A stretch of 64,000 nucleotides of DNA from Marivita sp. S6314 (lineage in GTDB: Bacteria > Pseudomonadota > Alphaproteobacteria > Rhodobacterales > Rhodobacteraceae), in NCBI RefSeq assembly GCF_023015985.1, contig NZ_JALKAO010000008.1:1-64000 (forward strand), written 5' to 3'. The notes beneath the pieces are model-generated. The model had not been told where the DNA came from, ran no database searches, and saw nothing but the letters and a program-made list of their open reading frames with translations. Within the stretch, counting starts at the first letter, position 1. Every line of letters starts with the position of its first letter. A program made the position numbers and the translations under genes. Below are positions 34,294 to 45,496 of this stretch, in pieces.

Positions 34294-34737
34294 ATGAAAC
34301 ACATCATCCTTGGCGCGGCCTTGGCGCTTGCCACCGCCGTGCCCTCATTCGCCAGCGACACGGCCGCCCCCGACGGGGCAGAGCTTTACATCATCAATCT
34401 CGAAGACGGTGCCAGCGTTGCATCGCCGGTTCTGGTGAAATTCGGCCTGCGCGGCATGGGCGTTGCCCCCGCCGGCGTTGAAAAGGACCATACCGGCCAT
34501 CACCACATCTACCTCAACCGCCCCCCGTTCGGAGAGGCCGAAGGCGATGCCGAGATCGCGGCCAACGGCATCCCCAGCGATGACAACCATATCCACTTCG
34601 GCGGTGGTCAGACCGAGGTCTCGCTGGATCTCGACCCGGGGGAACACACGATCCAGCTTGTGCTGGGCGATCATTTCCACGTGCCGCACAGCCCGCCGGT
34701 GGTCAGTGACCGCATCACCATCACCGTGACCGAATAA
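34294..34737 (+). CDS. Secreted DUF4399 protein
   Basis: The 147-residue protein has a signal peptide ending SFA-S near 20 and a DUF4399 domain that is rich in histidine. The cluster KDHTGHHHIYLN, then DDNHIHFGGGQTEV and LVLGDHFHVPH would bind a metal such as copper or zinc. Function is unknown; members are periplasmic and often named as rod-shape-determining or metal-related without evidence. AGGGAGGA lies just upstream of the ATG. A terminator follows the stop. Confidence 0.85.
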   Translation: MKHIILGAALALATAVPSFASDTAAPDGAELYIINLEDGASVASPVLVKFGLRGMGVAPAGVEKDHTGHHHIYLNRPPFGEAEGDAEIAANGIPSDDNHIHFGGGQTEVSLDLDPGEHTIQLVLGDHFHVPHSPPVVSDRITITVTE

Positions 34738-34738
34738 A

Positions 34739-34763
34739 AAAAGCCGGGCGCGTGGCCCGGCTT
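34739..34763. terminator. Bidirectional terminator between the DUF4399 and DJ-1 genes
   Basis: The stem AAGCCGGGC/GCCCGGCTT has a 5-base loop, with A-rich sequence before and TCTCCGTTTT after. It serves two convergent genes. Confidence 0.85.
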
Positions 34764-34780
34764 CTCCGTTTTGGAAGGCG

Positions 34781-35341
34781 TCACGCAGCTTTGCGCTGGT
34801 GTTTGCCCTCTTCGATCTCTTCCACGATCTTGCTGACAAACGCCTTGAGATCCTCGGGCTGGCGGCTGGTGACAATCGCCTGATCCGCCACCACGTCGCT
34901 GTCCTGCCAGGATGCGCCTGCATTGATCACATCCGTTTTGATCGAATGATAAGACGTCGCGTTACGCCCCTTCAGGATACCGGCCTCCACCAGCACCCAC
35001 GGTGCATGACATACGGCGGCAATGGTTTTGCCCTGATTGTGGAAGGTCTTCACCAGATCAAGCACAGACTGATCGGTGCGCAGGATGTCGGGGTTGATTT
35101 GCCCGCCCGGAATCACCAGCGCATCATAATCATCCGCCGAGACATCCGCGATCTTGGCATCCGCGTCGGCCATCCGGCCCCAATCATCGCCGTTCCAGCC
35201 TTTCACGGCCTCTCCGTCCAGCGTTGCAACATGTACCGTCGCGCCCTTGGCGCGCAGTTGGTCACGTGGAAATTCCAGTTCGGACTGTTCGAACCCGTGG
35301 GTCGAGATGATCAGGACTTTGGCATTATCGATATTCGGCAT
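34781..35341 (-). CDS. DJ-1/PfpI family protein
   Basis: The 186-residue protein of the class I amidotransferase-like fold has nucleophile C111 in AAVCHAPWVL, followed by His112, and an acidic residue in HGFEQSELEF. PfpI/YhbO-type members are described as deglycases or glyoxalase-like stress proteins, and the exact reaction is debated. There is no signal peptide. AGGAGG precedes the ATG. It lies 89 bp upstream of fadH on the other side of a small hairpin, with no obvious functional link. Confidence 0.9.
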   Translation of the reverse strand: MPNIDNAKVLIISTHGFEQSELEFPRDQLRAKGATVHVATLDGEAVKGWNGDDWGRMADADAKIADVSADDYDALVIPGGQINPDILRTDQSVLDLVKTFHNQGKTIAAVCHAPWVLVEAGILKGRNATSYHSIKTDVINAGASWQDSDVVADQAIVTSRQPEDLKAFVSKIVEEIEEGKHQRKAA

Positions 35342-35430
35342 GGTTGGCCTCCTATACGTTCTGGACCGTTGAGCCGCGCCGCATGCGCTGCTCTTCGGGT
35401 CACTAACGCAACAGGCCCGCCTGCGTTCCG

Positions 35431-37503
<2,073 letters not shown>

Positions 37504-37521
37504 TCACGCCTGAACGTCACG

Positions 37522-38709
37522 TCACGGGCGGTTAAACTCCGCAGCGTGCCGACCGGCCCACCGGCCCGTCGCAAAACAGGCGGTCAGCAGATACCCTCCG
37601 GTGGGCGCATCCCAGTCCAGCATTTCGCCCGCGCAGAACGTCCCTGGCCGGTCCCGCAGCATCAGCGCGTCATCCAGCGCGTCAAACGACACCCCCCCGG
37701 CGGTCGAAATCGCCTCATCCATCGGGCGCAACCCGGCGTGACGCACCGGGATGGCCTTGATGGCCTGCGCAAGCGCAGCTTGTGTGTCCGGCAACGGCGA
37801 CACAAATTCCCGCAGCATGGCCTGCGCGGCGGACGACAGTTTGAGCGTCTTGCGCAGGAAACTGGACAAGCTTTGTTTGCCGCGCGGTTTGGCCAGCCGC
37901 GCCGTGACCGTGTCCAATGGCAGGTCGGGCACCAGATCAAGATGCAACGTGTGCCCCTCTCGAAGCTGTGGCGTCAGGGTGTAGATCCCCCCACCTTCCA
38001 GACCGCGTTTCGAGATCACCACCTCACCCCGCGAGATCTGCCCCCCGGCGGTAAGCGCGATGTTCTTGAGAGGCGCGCCGAAATGCCTGTCCATATGGTC
38101 CGACCAGTCCACCAACAGACCCGCATTCGAGGGCTGAAACGGCGCAAGGCCGATCCCGTTCGCAGCGAACTGTTCGGCCCACGCGCCATCTGATCCCAGC
38201 CGCGCCCAGCTTGACCCGCCCAGCGCAAACACCGTCACGCGCGGGGTCAGCACGCGTTGACCATCGGGTGTGTCAAACAGACAGGCATTGGCATCCCACC
38301 CCGTCCAGCGCCAGCGGGTGTGGCGGGTCAGGCCCATGCCATCCAGCCGTTCAAGCCATGCACGCAAGAGCGGCGAGGCCTTCATCACCTTTGGAAACAA
38401 CCGCCCCGTTGATCCCGTGAAGGTCGCCTGCCCCAAATCTTCGGCCCAGTCGCGCACCGCTTCCGGATCGAACGCGTGCAACGCATTGCGCAGGCCGGGC
38501 TTCTGCCCCAAGCCACCACCATAGGCCGACAGGAACGGGCCAAAGGGTTGCATCTTGGTCAGGTTCAACCCCGACTTCCCGGCCATGAGAAACTTGCGCC
38601 CGATCGACGGTTTCGCCTCGACCAGCGTCACCGCGCGCCCCGCCGACAGCAAAGCGTCTGCCGCCATCAGGCCCGCAGGTCCACCCCCGATCACCAGCGC
38701 GTCGGTCAT
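37522..38709 (-). CDS. HI0933-like (TIGR03862-type) flavoprotein
   Basis: The 395-residue FAD-binding protein starts with VIGGGPAGLMAADALLSAGR and has the GRKFLMAGKSGLNLTK segment diagnostic of the HI0933/YhiN family. The C-terminal GEMLDWDAPTGGYLLTACFATG closes the FAD site. These flavoproteins are widespread and their substrates unknown. The start codon overlaps the end of the mechanosensitive channel gene (ATGA), with GGAGG inside that gene, so the two are translated together. Confidence 0.9.
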   Translation of the reverse strand: MTDALVIGGGPAGLMAADALLSAGRAVTLVEAKPSIGRKFLMAGKSGLNLTKMQPFGPFLSAYGGGLGQKPGLRNALHAFDPEAVRDWAEDLGQATFTGSTGRLFPKVMKASPLLRAWLERLDGMGLTRHTRWRWTGWDANACLFDTPDGQRVLTPRVTVFALGGSSWARLGSDGAWAEQFAANGIGLAPFQPSNAGLLVDWSDHMDRHFGAPLKNIALTAGGQISRGEVVISKRGLEGGGIYTLTPQLREGHTLHLDLVPDLPLDTVTARLAKPRGKQSLSSFLRKTLKLSSAAQAMLREFVSPLPDTQAALAQAIKAIPVRHAGLRPMDEAISTAGGVSFDALDDALMLRDRPGTFCAGEMLDWDAPTGGYLLTACFATGRWAGRHAAEFNRP

Positions 38710-40031
38710 GCCTCCGGCGCGGTGCGCATTTCGATGACGCGGCGGGGATACGGGATTTCGATGTTGTTCTCTTTCAGCGCGTTCCAGATCAGGAACAGCA
38801 CGTCCGAGGCGTATTTGTTCTTGCCGTCGTCGATGCCGTTGACCCAGAACTCCACGCCAAAGTCGATGCCCGACTCTCCGAACCCGCGCAGTTCGACATC
38901 TGGCGGTTCCGGGTCGTTCAGAACACCGGGATGTTTCGCAACGGCCGCTGCAACGATGTCGGGGATCAGGTTGATGTCGGTGTCATAGCTGACGGAAAAA
39001 TCCACCTCGTAGCGATTGGCACTGCCCTGATCGGAATAGTTGATCACACGGGTGGTGATGAAATCCTCGTTCGGGACCACGATCCAGCGGCCATCAAACG
39101 TCTCAAGGATCATCGCGCGGGCGGTGGTTTTGACGATGGTGCCGGATTCGCCATTGTCCAACTCGACGTAGTCACCCACGGTCGCCTGCCCTTCAAGCAG
39201 CAGGATCACACCCGAGATGTAGTTCGACGCGATTTTCTGTAGGCCAAAGCCAAGGCCCACACCAATGGCCCCCCCGAGCACCGCAAGCGACGTGAGCGGC
39301 ACGCCCATGATGTTCATCAGCACGATGAACGCGATGCCAAAGATCACCAGTTCCGCCGCTTTCGCAGCGAGCTGCCGGGTGGCGGGGCGCATTTCCTCTT
39401 GCTTGTTGATGTAGGCGGCAGATTGGTCATTCGACCAGCGCCCCAGCCAGAACAGCAGCGATCCGGCGATCAGGCCGCGCAGCAGCGCCATCACCGAAAA
39501 CGAGATATTGCCAAGGGCAATCGTGGTTTCCGACAGGCGCAAGATCAGGTCGTCAAGCAGGCCCAGCGCATACAGCGCCGCAACAGGCAGCAGGACGTAG
39601 CGGCCCAGAACCTTGAGGAACGGGTCCTTGATAATCTCGCGCACAAGGATGCGTGCGGCAAGGAACAGGAACAGGCGTTTGCCAAACGCGATCACCGCAC
39701 CTGATCCGAACACCGACCGCGTGACCTGTTCGCCGATGCCGGTGAACAGGTAGGCGAGAAGCGGCAACAGAAGTGGGAACCCCATCAACAGAAACCGCCG
39801 CGCCGAGGACAGCATATCCGTCGCCCCGTCCTGCGGGGTCAACACGCGTGTCAGCGGCGCGCGCAACCGGCGGGTGACGTAAATCGCCAGCAGATACGCC
39901 ACAACCAGTAGCGCGAATTGCGACCATGCGGCGGGCGACAGCAACCACGTCATCGCCAAATCATAGCCCTGCTGCGCATAGCCCGCGGCCTGTTGAACGA
40001 TTTGCGGCTGATCGGACAGATCAAAGTCCAT
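38706..40031 (-). CDS. Mechanosensitive ion channel of the MscS family
   Basis: The 441-residue protein has about six hydrophobic helices (about 35-55, 85-105, 120-140, 150-170, 185-205, 225-245) and the MscS pore and cytoplasmic core: LAVLGGAIGVGLGFGLQKIASNY, then VGDYVELDNGESGTIVKT and VVPNEDFI. It releases solutes when turgor rises. It is longer than E. coli MscS (286) but shorter than MscK. It is cotranscribed with the HI0933-like gene. It diverges from the HNH gene, with 90 bp between starts. Confidence 0.93.
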   Translation of the reverse strand: MDFDLSDQPQIVQQAAGYAQQGYDLAMTWLLSPAAWSQFALLVVAYLLAIYVTRRLRAPLTRVLTPQDGATDMLSSARRFLLMGFPLLLPLLAYLFTGIGEQVTRSVFGSGAVIAFGKRLFLFLAARILVREIIKDPFLKVLGRYVLLPVAALYALGLLDDLILRLSETTIALGNISFSVMALLRGLIAGSLLFWLGRWSNDQSAAYINKQEEMRPATRQLAAKAAELVIFGIAFIVLMNIMGVPLTSLAVLGGAIGVGLGFGLQKIASNYISGVILLLEGQATVGDYVELDNGESGTIVKTTARAMILETFDGRWIVVPNEDFITTRVINYSDQGSANRYEVDFSVSYDTDINLIPDIVAAAVAKHPGVLNDPEPPDVELRGFGESGIDFGVEFWVNGIDDGKNKYASDVLFLIWNALKENNIEIPYPRRVIEMRTAPEA

Positions 40032-40121
40032 GGCGATTCCCTTGAATTCTCATCGCGGTGTGACAGCTTGATGCCCGCACCCACGCCCGCACACAAGGCC
40101 TGCGCCCGGGGGAAAAACCGA

Positions 40122-40439
40122 ATGGATGACACCGACCCGATCTGCCCACTCTGCCTGCGCCCGATCCCGCCGGGTGTGAAGCAAAGCCATCATCACCTGA
40201 TTCCAAAGCTGAAAGGCGGCAAAGGCGGGCCAACAATCCTGATCCACCAGATGTGCCACAATGAGATCCACGCGACCCTGACCGAAGCTGAACTGGCGCG
40301 CGAGTACAACACGCCCGCCGCATTGCGCGCGCACCCCAAGCTGGGGGCGTTTTTCGAATGGGTCGGAAAGCGCCCGGCGGAGTTCCATGCCCGCAGCACA
40401 CGGAGTTTGCGCAAACAGAAATCACGCAAGCGCAGATAA
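40122..40439 (+). CDS. Small HNH endonuclease-domain protein
   Basis: The 105-residue protein has a zinc-binding CPLC near the N-terminus and an HNH core SHHHLIPKLKGGKGG...HQMCHNEIH, typical of HNH endonucleases. The C-terminus is very basic (RSTRSLRKQKSRKRR), which fits nucleic acid binding. There is no partner methylase, phage gene or toxin-antitoxin gene beside it. I chose ATG 40122, just before the CPLC motif; an in-frame ATG at 40071 is possible. Confidence 0.85.
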   Translation: MDDTDPICPLCLRPIPPGVKQSHHHLIPKLKGGKGGPTILIHQMCHNEIHATLTEAELAREYNTPAALRAHPKLGAFFEWVGKRPAEFHARSTRSLRKQKSRKRR

Positions 40440-40521
40440 GTCCGGTTTGGCAGCGGGCTGTCCGCCCGCTCTCACCTCAAACTGTTCGCCGGGTTCATTC
40501 GCCGTCGGCCAAACCGCTCAA

Positions 40522-40560
40522 AAATGTTTCGCGCGCGAAACATTTGGTCCGGTTCGGACC
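40522..40560. repeat. Tandem palindromes between the HNH and alcohol dehydrogenase genes
   Basis: A perfect 24-bp palindrome (40522-40545, arm AAATGTTTCGCG) is followed directly by GGTCCG-GTT-CGGACC (40546-40560) and then TATTAACCAATTG. A further hairpin AGCGGGC/GCCCGCT lies at 40452-40470. The rest of this 156-bp convergent gap holds nothing else I can name. Confidence 0.8.
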
Positions 40561-40595
40561 TATTAACCAATTGTTCACAAATTCGGGTCGAACAC

Positions 40596-41759
40596 TTACC
40601 AGATACGCTGATAGATTTCGATTATCTCGTCCGCCGTCGGAACGCGCGGGTTGTTTTGCGGTGACCCTGACGCAAGCGCCTGTTCGGCCATAAGCGCAAA
40701 TTTTTCCGGGTCCGCCGCGTGGCCAAGGCTGCTTGGACTTGGCACGTTCAGGTCATCGTTCAGGCGGTGCAACCCCTCGACCAGTTTTCCGCAGGCGGCC
40801 CCATCGCTGTCGCTGTCCGCTGCCCAGCCCATCACGCGCGCGCAGGTGGCATAGCGGTCGGGTGCGGCATCGACAGAGAACCGCGTGACCTCGGGCAAGA
40901 GCATGGCATTCGACAGGCCATGCGCGACGTGGAAATGCGCGCCGATTGGGCGGCTCATCCCGTGGACAAGCGCAACCGACGCGTTGGAAAACGCCATTCC
41001 GGCCTGAGAGGCCGCGAGCATCAGAGCTTCGCGCGCTTGGGCGTTTTCAGGATCGGCGCAGGCGGTGCGCACATGCGTAGCAATCGCAGGCATCGCGGCA
41101 AGCGCAAACGCATCGGTATAGGGAAACGCCTTGCGGCTGACATAGGCTTCAATCGCGTGGGTCAGGCTATCAACCGCGGTGTCCGCTGTGATGCGCCACG
41201 GTTTTGTTGTTGTGAATGTCCAATCGATCAAGGCAGCGGTTGCCACGCAGGCAAGGCCCGAGAGGTTGTATTTCTCGGTGCGCACCGTGTCGGTGATCAC
41301 GCACCAGCGGGTGAGTTCCGACCCTGTTCCGCCGGTTGTCGGGATCAGGATGACCGGGGGGCCGCAGCGGTCGATCTGGGTCGGGGCCTTGTAATCGCGC
41401 ACGTGACCGGGATTGACGGACATGAAGCTGATCGCCTTGGCGGTGTCCATCGGACTGCCGCCACCAAACCCGATGACACAGTCATAATCGCCTGACTTGA
41501 ACGCAGCGAGGCCCGCGTCGAGACAGGTATCGGTGGGGTCTTCGACCACGCCGTCGAATATCGCGTGGCGGATGCCTGCACGGTCCAGGATATCGGTGAG
41601 TGTCTGCACATGCCCCAGCGCGACCAGCTTGGTATCGGTGACAATCAGCGGGCGCGACAGGCCAAGCTGGTTCAGAACCTCTGCCGTCTCTGCAGCAACG
41701 CCGCCACCAATGCGGATGATACGCGGGGATTGCACACGGCCGATATTGGACAGGGTCAT
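40596..41759 (-). CDS. Iron-containing alcohol dehydrogenase
   Basis: The 387-residue group III alcohol dehydrogenase has the NAD-binding GFGGGSPMDTAKAISF (residues near 97-112) and PTTGGTGSELT. Metal ligands are in the HAIEAYVSR and HGMSRPIGAHFHVAHG segments (Asp and three His). It would reduce or oxidise a small alcohol, aldehyde or hydroxy acid; the exact substrate cannot be read. It lies 15 bp downstream of the VOC gene on the same strand. Confidence 0.92.
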   Translation of the reverse strand: MTLSNIGRVQSPRIIRIGGGVAAETAEVLNQLGLSRPLIVTDTKLVALGHVQTLTDILDRAGIRHAIFDGVVEDPTDTCLDAGLAAFKSGDYDCVIGFGGGSPMDTAKAISFMSVNPGHVRDYKAPTQIDRCGPPVILIPTTGGTGSELTRWCVITDTVRTEKYNLSGLACVATAALIDWTFTTTKPWRITADTAVDSLTHAIEAYVSRKAFPYTDAFALAAMPAIATHVRTACADPENAQAREALMLAASQAGMAFSNASVALVHGMSRPIGAHFHVAHGLSNAMLLPEVTRFSVDAAPDRYATCARVMGWAADSDSDGAACGKLVEGLHRLNDDLNVPSPSSLGHAADPEKFALMAEQALASGSPQNNPRVPTADEIIEIYQRIW

Positions 41760-41774
41760 AATACGCCTTTGCGG

Positions 41775-42194
41775 TCAGTCCTGGGTGTCGATGATCTGGT
41801 GAACTTCGATCACGTTGCCGTCCGGATCGTAAAAGAAGATCTGGTGCCAGCCCTTCACCGCGTCGCTGCCCCAGTCAGAATAGGGAACACCCTTGTCTTC
41901 GAGATGCTGCTTGAACGCATCGATATCATCCGTGCGATAGGCAATATGGCCGCGTTCCAGCGGGTTGACGACATGTCCGGACTGGAACGAATTCAGCACG
42001 TCGCGCGGGGTGAGGTGCATCTGGATGTCACCGTCCGTGACAAACGAGACATCGCCGACCAGCCCCTTGTCCTGATTGACCGGCGGCAGATTGGCGGGAT
42101 CGTCATCTCCGAGGGTCAGGACGTCGCGATAGAAGCTGTCCATTGCCGGGACGTTGGTGGAGCAGAGATTGATGTGATGCAGTTTGAGTTTCAT
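41775..42194 (-). CDS. VOC (glyoxalase/dioxygenase-fold) protein
   Basis: The 139-residue single-domain protein of the vicinal oxygen chelate superfamily has an N-terminal KLHHINLCSTNVPAMDSFYRDVL strand-helix and C-terminal FYDPDGNVIEVHQI, which supplies the metal-binding Glu; the other ligand is probably His in LHHINL. The start is ATG 42194; a TTG at 42212 is less likely. It is probably cotranscribed with the alcohol dehydrogenase. A glyoxalase-like or dioxygenase role is possible. Confidence 0.85.
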   Translation of the reverse strand: MKLKLHHINLCSTNVPAMDSFYRDVLTLGDDDPANLPPVNQDKGLVGDVSFVTDGDIQMHLTPRDVLNSFQSGHVVNPLERGHIAYRTDDIDAFKQHLEDKGVPYSDWGSDAVKGWHQIFFYDPDGNVIEVHQIIDTQD

Positions 42195-42229
42195 CCCGGA
42201 AGCGTGACGCAAAGCCCGGGTGAACGCAA

Positions 42230-42556
42230 TCAGCTGGCGTTCACACGTTCCACGTAAGCGCGCATTTCCTCGGCTTCGTGGCGCGCATCGCGCAGGCCTT
42301 CCATGGCGGCGGACAGCTCTGCTTCGGTCTGGGCAAGCTGGTTGGTCAGTTCGGCTTCGCGCTGCTGCAGGTAGGTGATCGCCTGATCACGGGTTTCTTC
42401 GGCTTCGTGCAGTTCCTGGCTCATGCGCTCAAGCTGGTCCATGTCCGCCTGGCTGACCCGCGTGAAACGGTGGACCAGCCAGTTGGCGAACCAGCCCAGG
42501 CAGAACGCCACAAACAGAATGATCGCCGTTGTGATAACAAACTCAGTTCTGTTCAT
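42230..42556 (-). CDS. Membrane-anchored coiled-coil protein, partner of the OmpA-like protein
   Basis: The 108-residue protein has one N-terminal transmembrane helix (about 8-28) followed by a strongly predicted coiled coil (about 38-105, rich in E, Q, A and L). Its start lies 14 bases inside the end of the OmpA-like gene, with GAGG at proper distance, so translation is coupled. I recognise no named family. A role in envelope structure with the OmpA protein is inference from the overlap. Confidence 0.8.
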   Translation of the reverse strand: MNRTEFVITTAIILFVAFCLGWFANWLVHRFTRVSQADMDQLERMSQELHEAEETRDQAITYLQQREAELTNQLAQTEAELSAAMEGLRDARHEAEEMRAYVERVNAS

Positions 42557-44459
42557 CGGTGGATTCCTCTGCGCCGTCGCTGTCGGCTGTTTCGCCCGTT
42601 GGCGCGGATTGTTCAATACTCTCCAGCGTCGTCTCTGTCTCGGGGATGGGTTCCGGTTGACGAAGTTTGAACTCGATCCGGCGGTTGGCCTCGCGGCCTT
42701 CCTCGGTGTCATTGCTGGCGATCGGACGTTCCTCGCCATAGCCGCGCACCTGGTAGCTGGAGGTCAGCACCCGACGGTCGCGCAGAGCGTTGAGCACCGA
42801 TTGCGCGCGGTCCTGGCTGAGTTGCTGGTTCATCACTTCGCGGCCCTGGCTGTCAGTGTGGCCGGCGATAACAAGCGGAATGTCACCGCACAGCTTCAGC
42901 AGGTCCGCGATTTCATCCATGATATCCTGCGTCGAGGCGTCAAGCGTGGCGGATCCCGGCTCGAACGAGATCTTGCGGTCGCCGATGATCTCGACGATCT
43001 GGGCTTCGCATTCCTCTGGTGTCGGGATGCCCAGAAGCGGGTCCAGCTTTTCTTGATAAGTGACCGAGATTTCGTATTCCTCGGAATCGCCCAGCTTCTC
43101 GGCCAGCAGCCCGGCGATTTCAGAGCTCGCATTCTGGTTTCCGGTATTGCCGGAAACCGACAGGGTGTCCGGCGTCACAAGCACGGCACCGTTGGACAGG
43201 CGCGACAGGGCTTCAAGACCGGCCAGCACGCGGCTCGCCCAAGAGGCGGGCAGGTTTTCATCAACCCGCGCGGTGGTGCGCACGGTGCTGGACCCGAACG
43301 CGGCACGGGCAAAGCTGTCAGCAGTCTGGCGGGCGATTTCGCTGTTCACGCGGCCGCGCAGCTGCACATCCCCTTCGGGTGACCGGGTTGCGGTGAACTC
43401 CGGGATGCCTTCCGATTCGGCGGCGGGCGGTTTTGGCAGGGTGGCCTTGACCACGAAAACACCGGGCAGATCGGCTTCCAGCGCGCCGACCACGCGGTCG
43501 AACAGGCTCTGGTCGGTGCCTTCCAGTGCAAACAGCGTGACGTCGACATCGGCGAAGGTGATGCTGCCGCCGCCAAGTTCGTTGATCGCGGCAATGCCCA
43601 TTGCCGCCGCATCCCCCCATTCGCTGGTGGGTGTGCCCAGCCCCAGACGGCAGTCGATCTTGCCTGACATGCCCGCGACTGCCGCGGCTTCGAGGATGAT
43701 GGTGCGATCCTCGTCTGTCGGGGCGGAACACGCATCGAAACGCGCGCCATCGGCATCCTGGATGAACCGCAAGGTGAACGGCGAGATTACCGGGCGCGGC
43801 GCGGTGATTTCCAGCGCAAGACGCAGGTCATCCGGTGTGCGACGGGCCAGATCGGCTTCGACACGGCGTCGGGTGTCTTCGCTTTCGACAGCGCCCTTGA
43901 TCGACACCCGCCCCGCTTCGATCGAGATCTTGGACCGGTCCAGCACCCGCAGGACGGACACGGAATATTCTAGCGAGTCGTTCCATCCGTCGGGCACGGG
44001 GTAGTCAGCCACTTCCAGCAGGTCCGCCACCGGGGTATTCGGAACGGCGCGCTCGATATCGGCCACAAGCTGTGCGCGGTCTGTGCTGGTGGGCATCAGG
44101 CCAATCAGGGAAATGCCGTCATCGGTGCGCAGCATCTCGATGGAAAACCGGGGCGGCGCGATGCTGTCTCCGTCTTCGATATCAATCTGGTCGATGACGC
44201 GCGCGGTATCCACCACCCGTCCCGCCGCGCTGAGCGCTTGGAACCGGGCGGCTTCCGTCGGGGCGGTGCCAATCAGGAACACCTGCAATCCGTTGGTGTC
44301 CACATCCGCCCATGTCAGCGCATCGCGGTCCAGTTCGGTGCGCACCGCACGTTCAGAGCTTTCTTCCACAACGCCGGCCGACAACCACGCGGCAGCAAGG
44401 CTAAGCACAGCGGCGGCCAGGAAGGCCGCGACAACGATAAAGACAGAAGACAGGCGCAT
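42543..44459 (-). CDS. Large OmpA-family envelope protein
   Basis: The 638-residue protein has an N-terminal helix (about 5-29) that serves as signal anchor. Several repeated alpha/beta units of about 80-120 residues follow, with GxxxLxGxVxS-type strands (VSIKGAVESEDTRRRVEADL, VQLRGRVNSEIARQT) that look like BON domains. The OmpA C-terminal peptidoglycan-binding domain comes last (about 505-605, FEPGSATLD, AGHTDSQG, RAQSVLNALRDR, GYGEERPIASN). The tail is acidic. It probably links the inner membrane to peptidoglycan. Confidence 0.9.
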   Translation of the reverse strand: MRLSSVFIVVAAFLAAAVLSLAAAWLSAGVVEESSERAVRTELDRDALTWADVDTNGLQVFLIGTAPTEAARFQALSAAGRVVDTARVIDQIDIEDGDSIAPPRFSIEMLRTDDGISLIGLMPTSTDRAQLVADIERAVPNTPVADLLEVADYPVPDGWNDSLEYSVSVLRVLDRSKISIEAGRVSIKGAVESEDTRRRVEADLARRTPDDLRLALEITAPRPVISPFTLRFIQDADGARFDACSAPTDEDRTIILEAAAVAGMSGKIDCRLGLGTPTSEWGDAAAMGIAAINELGGGSITFADVDVTLFALEGTDQSLFDRVVGALEADLPGVFVVKATLPKPPAAESEGIPEFTATRSPEGDVQLRGRVNSEIARQTADSFARAAFGSSTVRTTARVDENLPASWASRVLAGLEALSRLSNGAVLVTPDTLSVSGNTGNQNASSEIAGLLAEKLGDSEEYEISVTYQEKLDPLLGIPTPEECEAQIVEIIGDRKISFEPGSATLDASTQDIMDEIADLLKLCGDIPLVIAGHTDSQGREVMNQQLSQDRAQSVLNALRDRRVLTSSYQVRGYGEERPIASNDTEEGREANRRIEFKLRQPEPIPETETTLESIEQSAPTGETADSDGAEESTDEQN

Positions 44460-44518
44460 GAACGTTCCGCGTCAGAAACAGGTGGCCCAGCGATACGCCG
44501 CAGGGCGCAGGAGTGCAA

Positions 44519-45484
44519 TCATACCAACAGGGCGATGGCGAAAAACAGCACAGGCAATAACCCGGCATTTCGGTTGGATCGGAACAGGGCCACCAGCAGA
44601 TCCCCATCATCCAGCTTCAACCGCCGCAATTGCCACACCATATGCCAGCCCATCGCCCATGGCCCGGCAAGTGCCACCAACAGGGCAAAAATCTCGCCAC
44701 GCGGAGCCGCCAGAACGATGGCATAGCCCATCAGGGCCACGGTGATGACCAGAAACCACGCCAGGTATTTCGGGGTCTGATCACCGAACAACCGCGCGGT
44801 GGATTTGATGCCGATCAGGGCGTCGTCCTCGACATCCTGATGGGCGTAAATCGTGTCGTAGAACAGCGTCCAGGACAGCCCCGCAAGGTACAATGCAACC
44901 GCCGGCCATTGCAGCGTGCCCGTATGGGCCGTCCAGGCCAGCAAGGCCCCCCAGTTGAACGCAATGCCCAGAAACACCTGCGGCCACCACGTAAACCGCT
45001 TGGCAAAGGGATAGAAGGCCACCGGAACCAGCGCGACAATCCCCAAGACGATGGCCTGCAACGGAAATGTGATCAGGATCAGAAACGCCAGAAGCGATTG
45101 AACCACCGCCCAAAGCAGCGCTTTCTTGACGGTGACCTGATCGGACGGGATGGGCCGCGACGCGGTGCGGGCGACCGATCCGTCGAAATCGCGGTCGGTG
45201 ATATCATTCCAGGTACACCCGGCGCCCCGCATCAGAAACGCCCCGATGCCACAGCCAATGATGATCCACAGATCGAACACCCGCATCTCGCCGGTGAAAA
45301 ACATCGCCAGCAACGTGCCCCAGACACACGGCAGATAAAGCAGCCAAGTGCCAATCGGCCGGTCCGCGCGTGACAACCTGAGATAGGGGCGGGTCCAGTC
45401 CGGCGCGTATGTATCGACCCAATTGCCGGTCACAGCGTCTGAGACCTGACCGCTCTGGTCTGGTGTTGTCTGCGGGCCGGACAT
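44519..45484 (-). CDS. ubiA: 4-hydroxybenzoate polyprenyltransferase
   Basis: The 321-residue membrane enzyme attaches the polyprenyl chain to 4-hydroxybenzoate in ubiquinone synthesis. It has the first Asp-rich motif NDITDRDFD and the second DTIYAHQDVEDD, with eight or nine hydrophobic helices. The preferred start at 45484 lies in a CATATG that is also read on the other strand, and rsmE begins 12 bp away. Sequence further upstream in this frame is antisense to rsmE and is not coding. Confidence 0.95.
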   Translation of the reverse strand: MSGPQTTPDQSGQVSDAVTGNWVDTYAPDWTRPYLRLSRADRPIGTWLLYLPCVWGTLLAMFFTGEMRVFDLWIIIGCGIGAFLMRGAGCTWNDITDRDFDGSVARTASRPIPSDQVTVKKALLWAVVQSLLAFLILITFPLQAIVLGIVALVPVAFYPFAKRFTWWPQVFLGIAFNWGALLAWTAHTGTLQWPAVALYLAGLSWTLFYDTIYAHQDVEDDALIGIKSTARLFGDQTPKYLAWFLVITVALMGYAIVLAAPRGEIFALLVALAGPWAMGWHMVWQLRRLKLDDGDLLVALFRSNRNAGLLPVLFFAIALLV

Positions 45485-45496
45485 ATGTGTTGCTCC

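Noticed and set aside
40122-40439. HNH protein as part of a restriction or homing system
   Set aside because: No methylase, intron or phage gene is near, and both neighbours are housekeeping genes.
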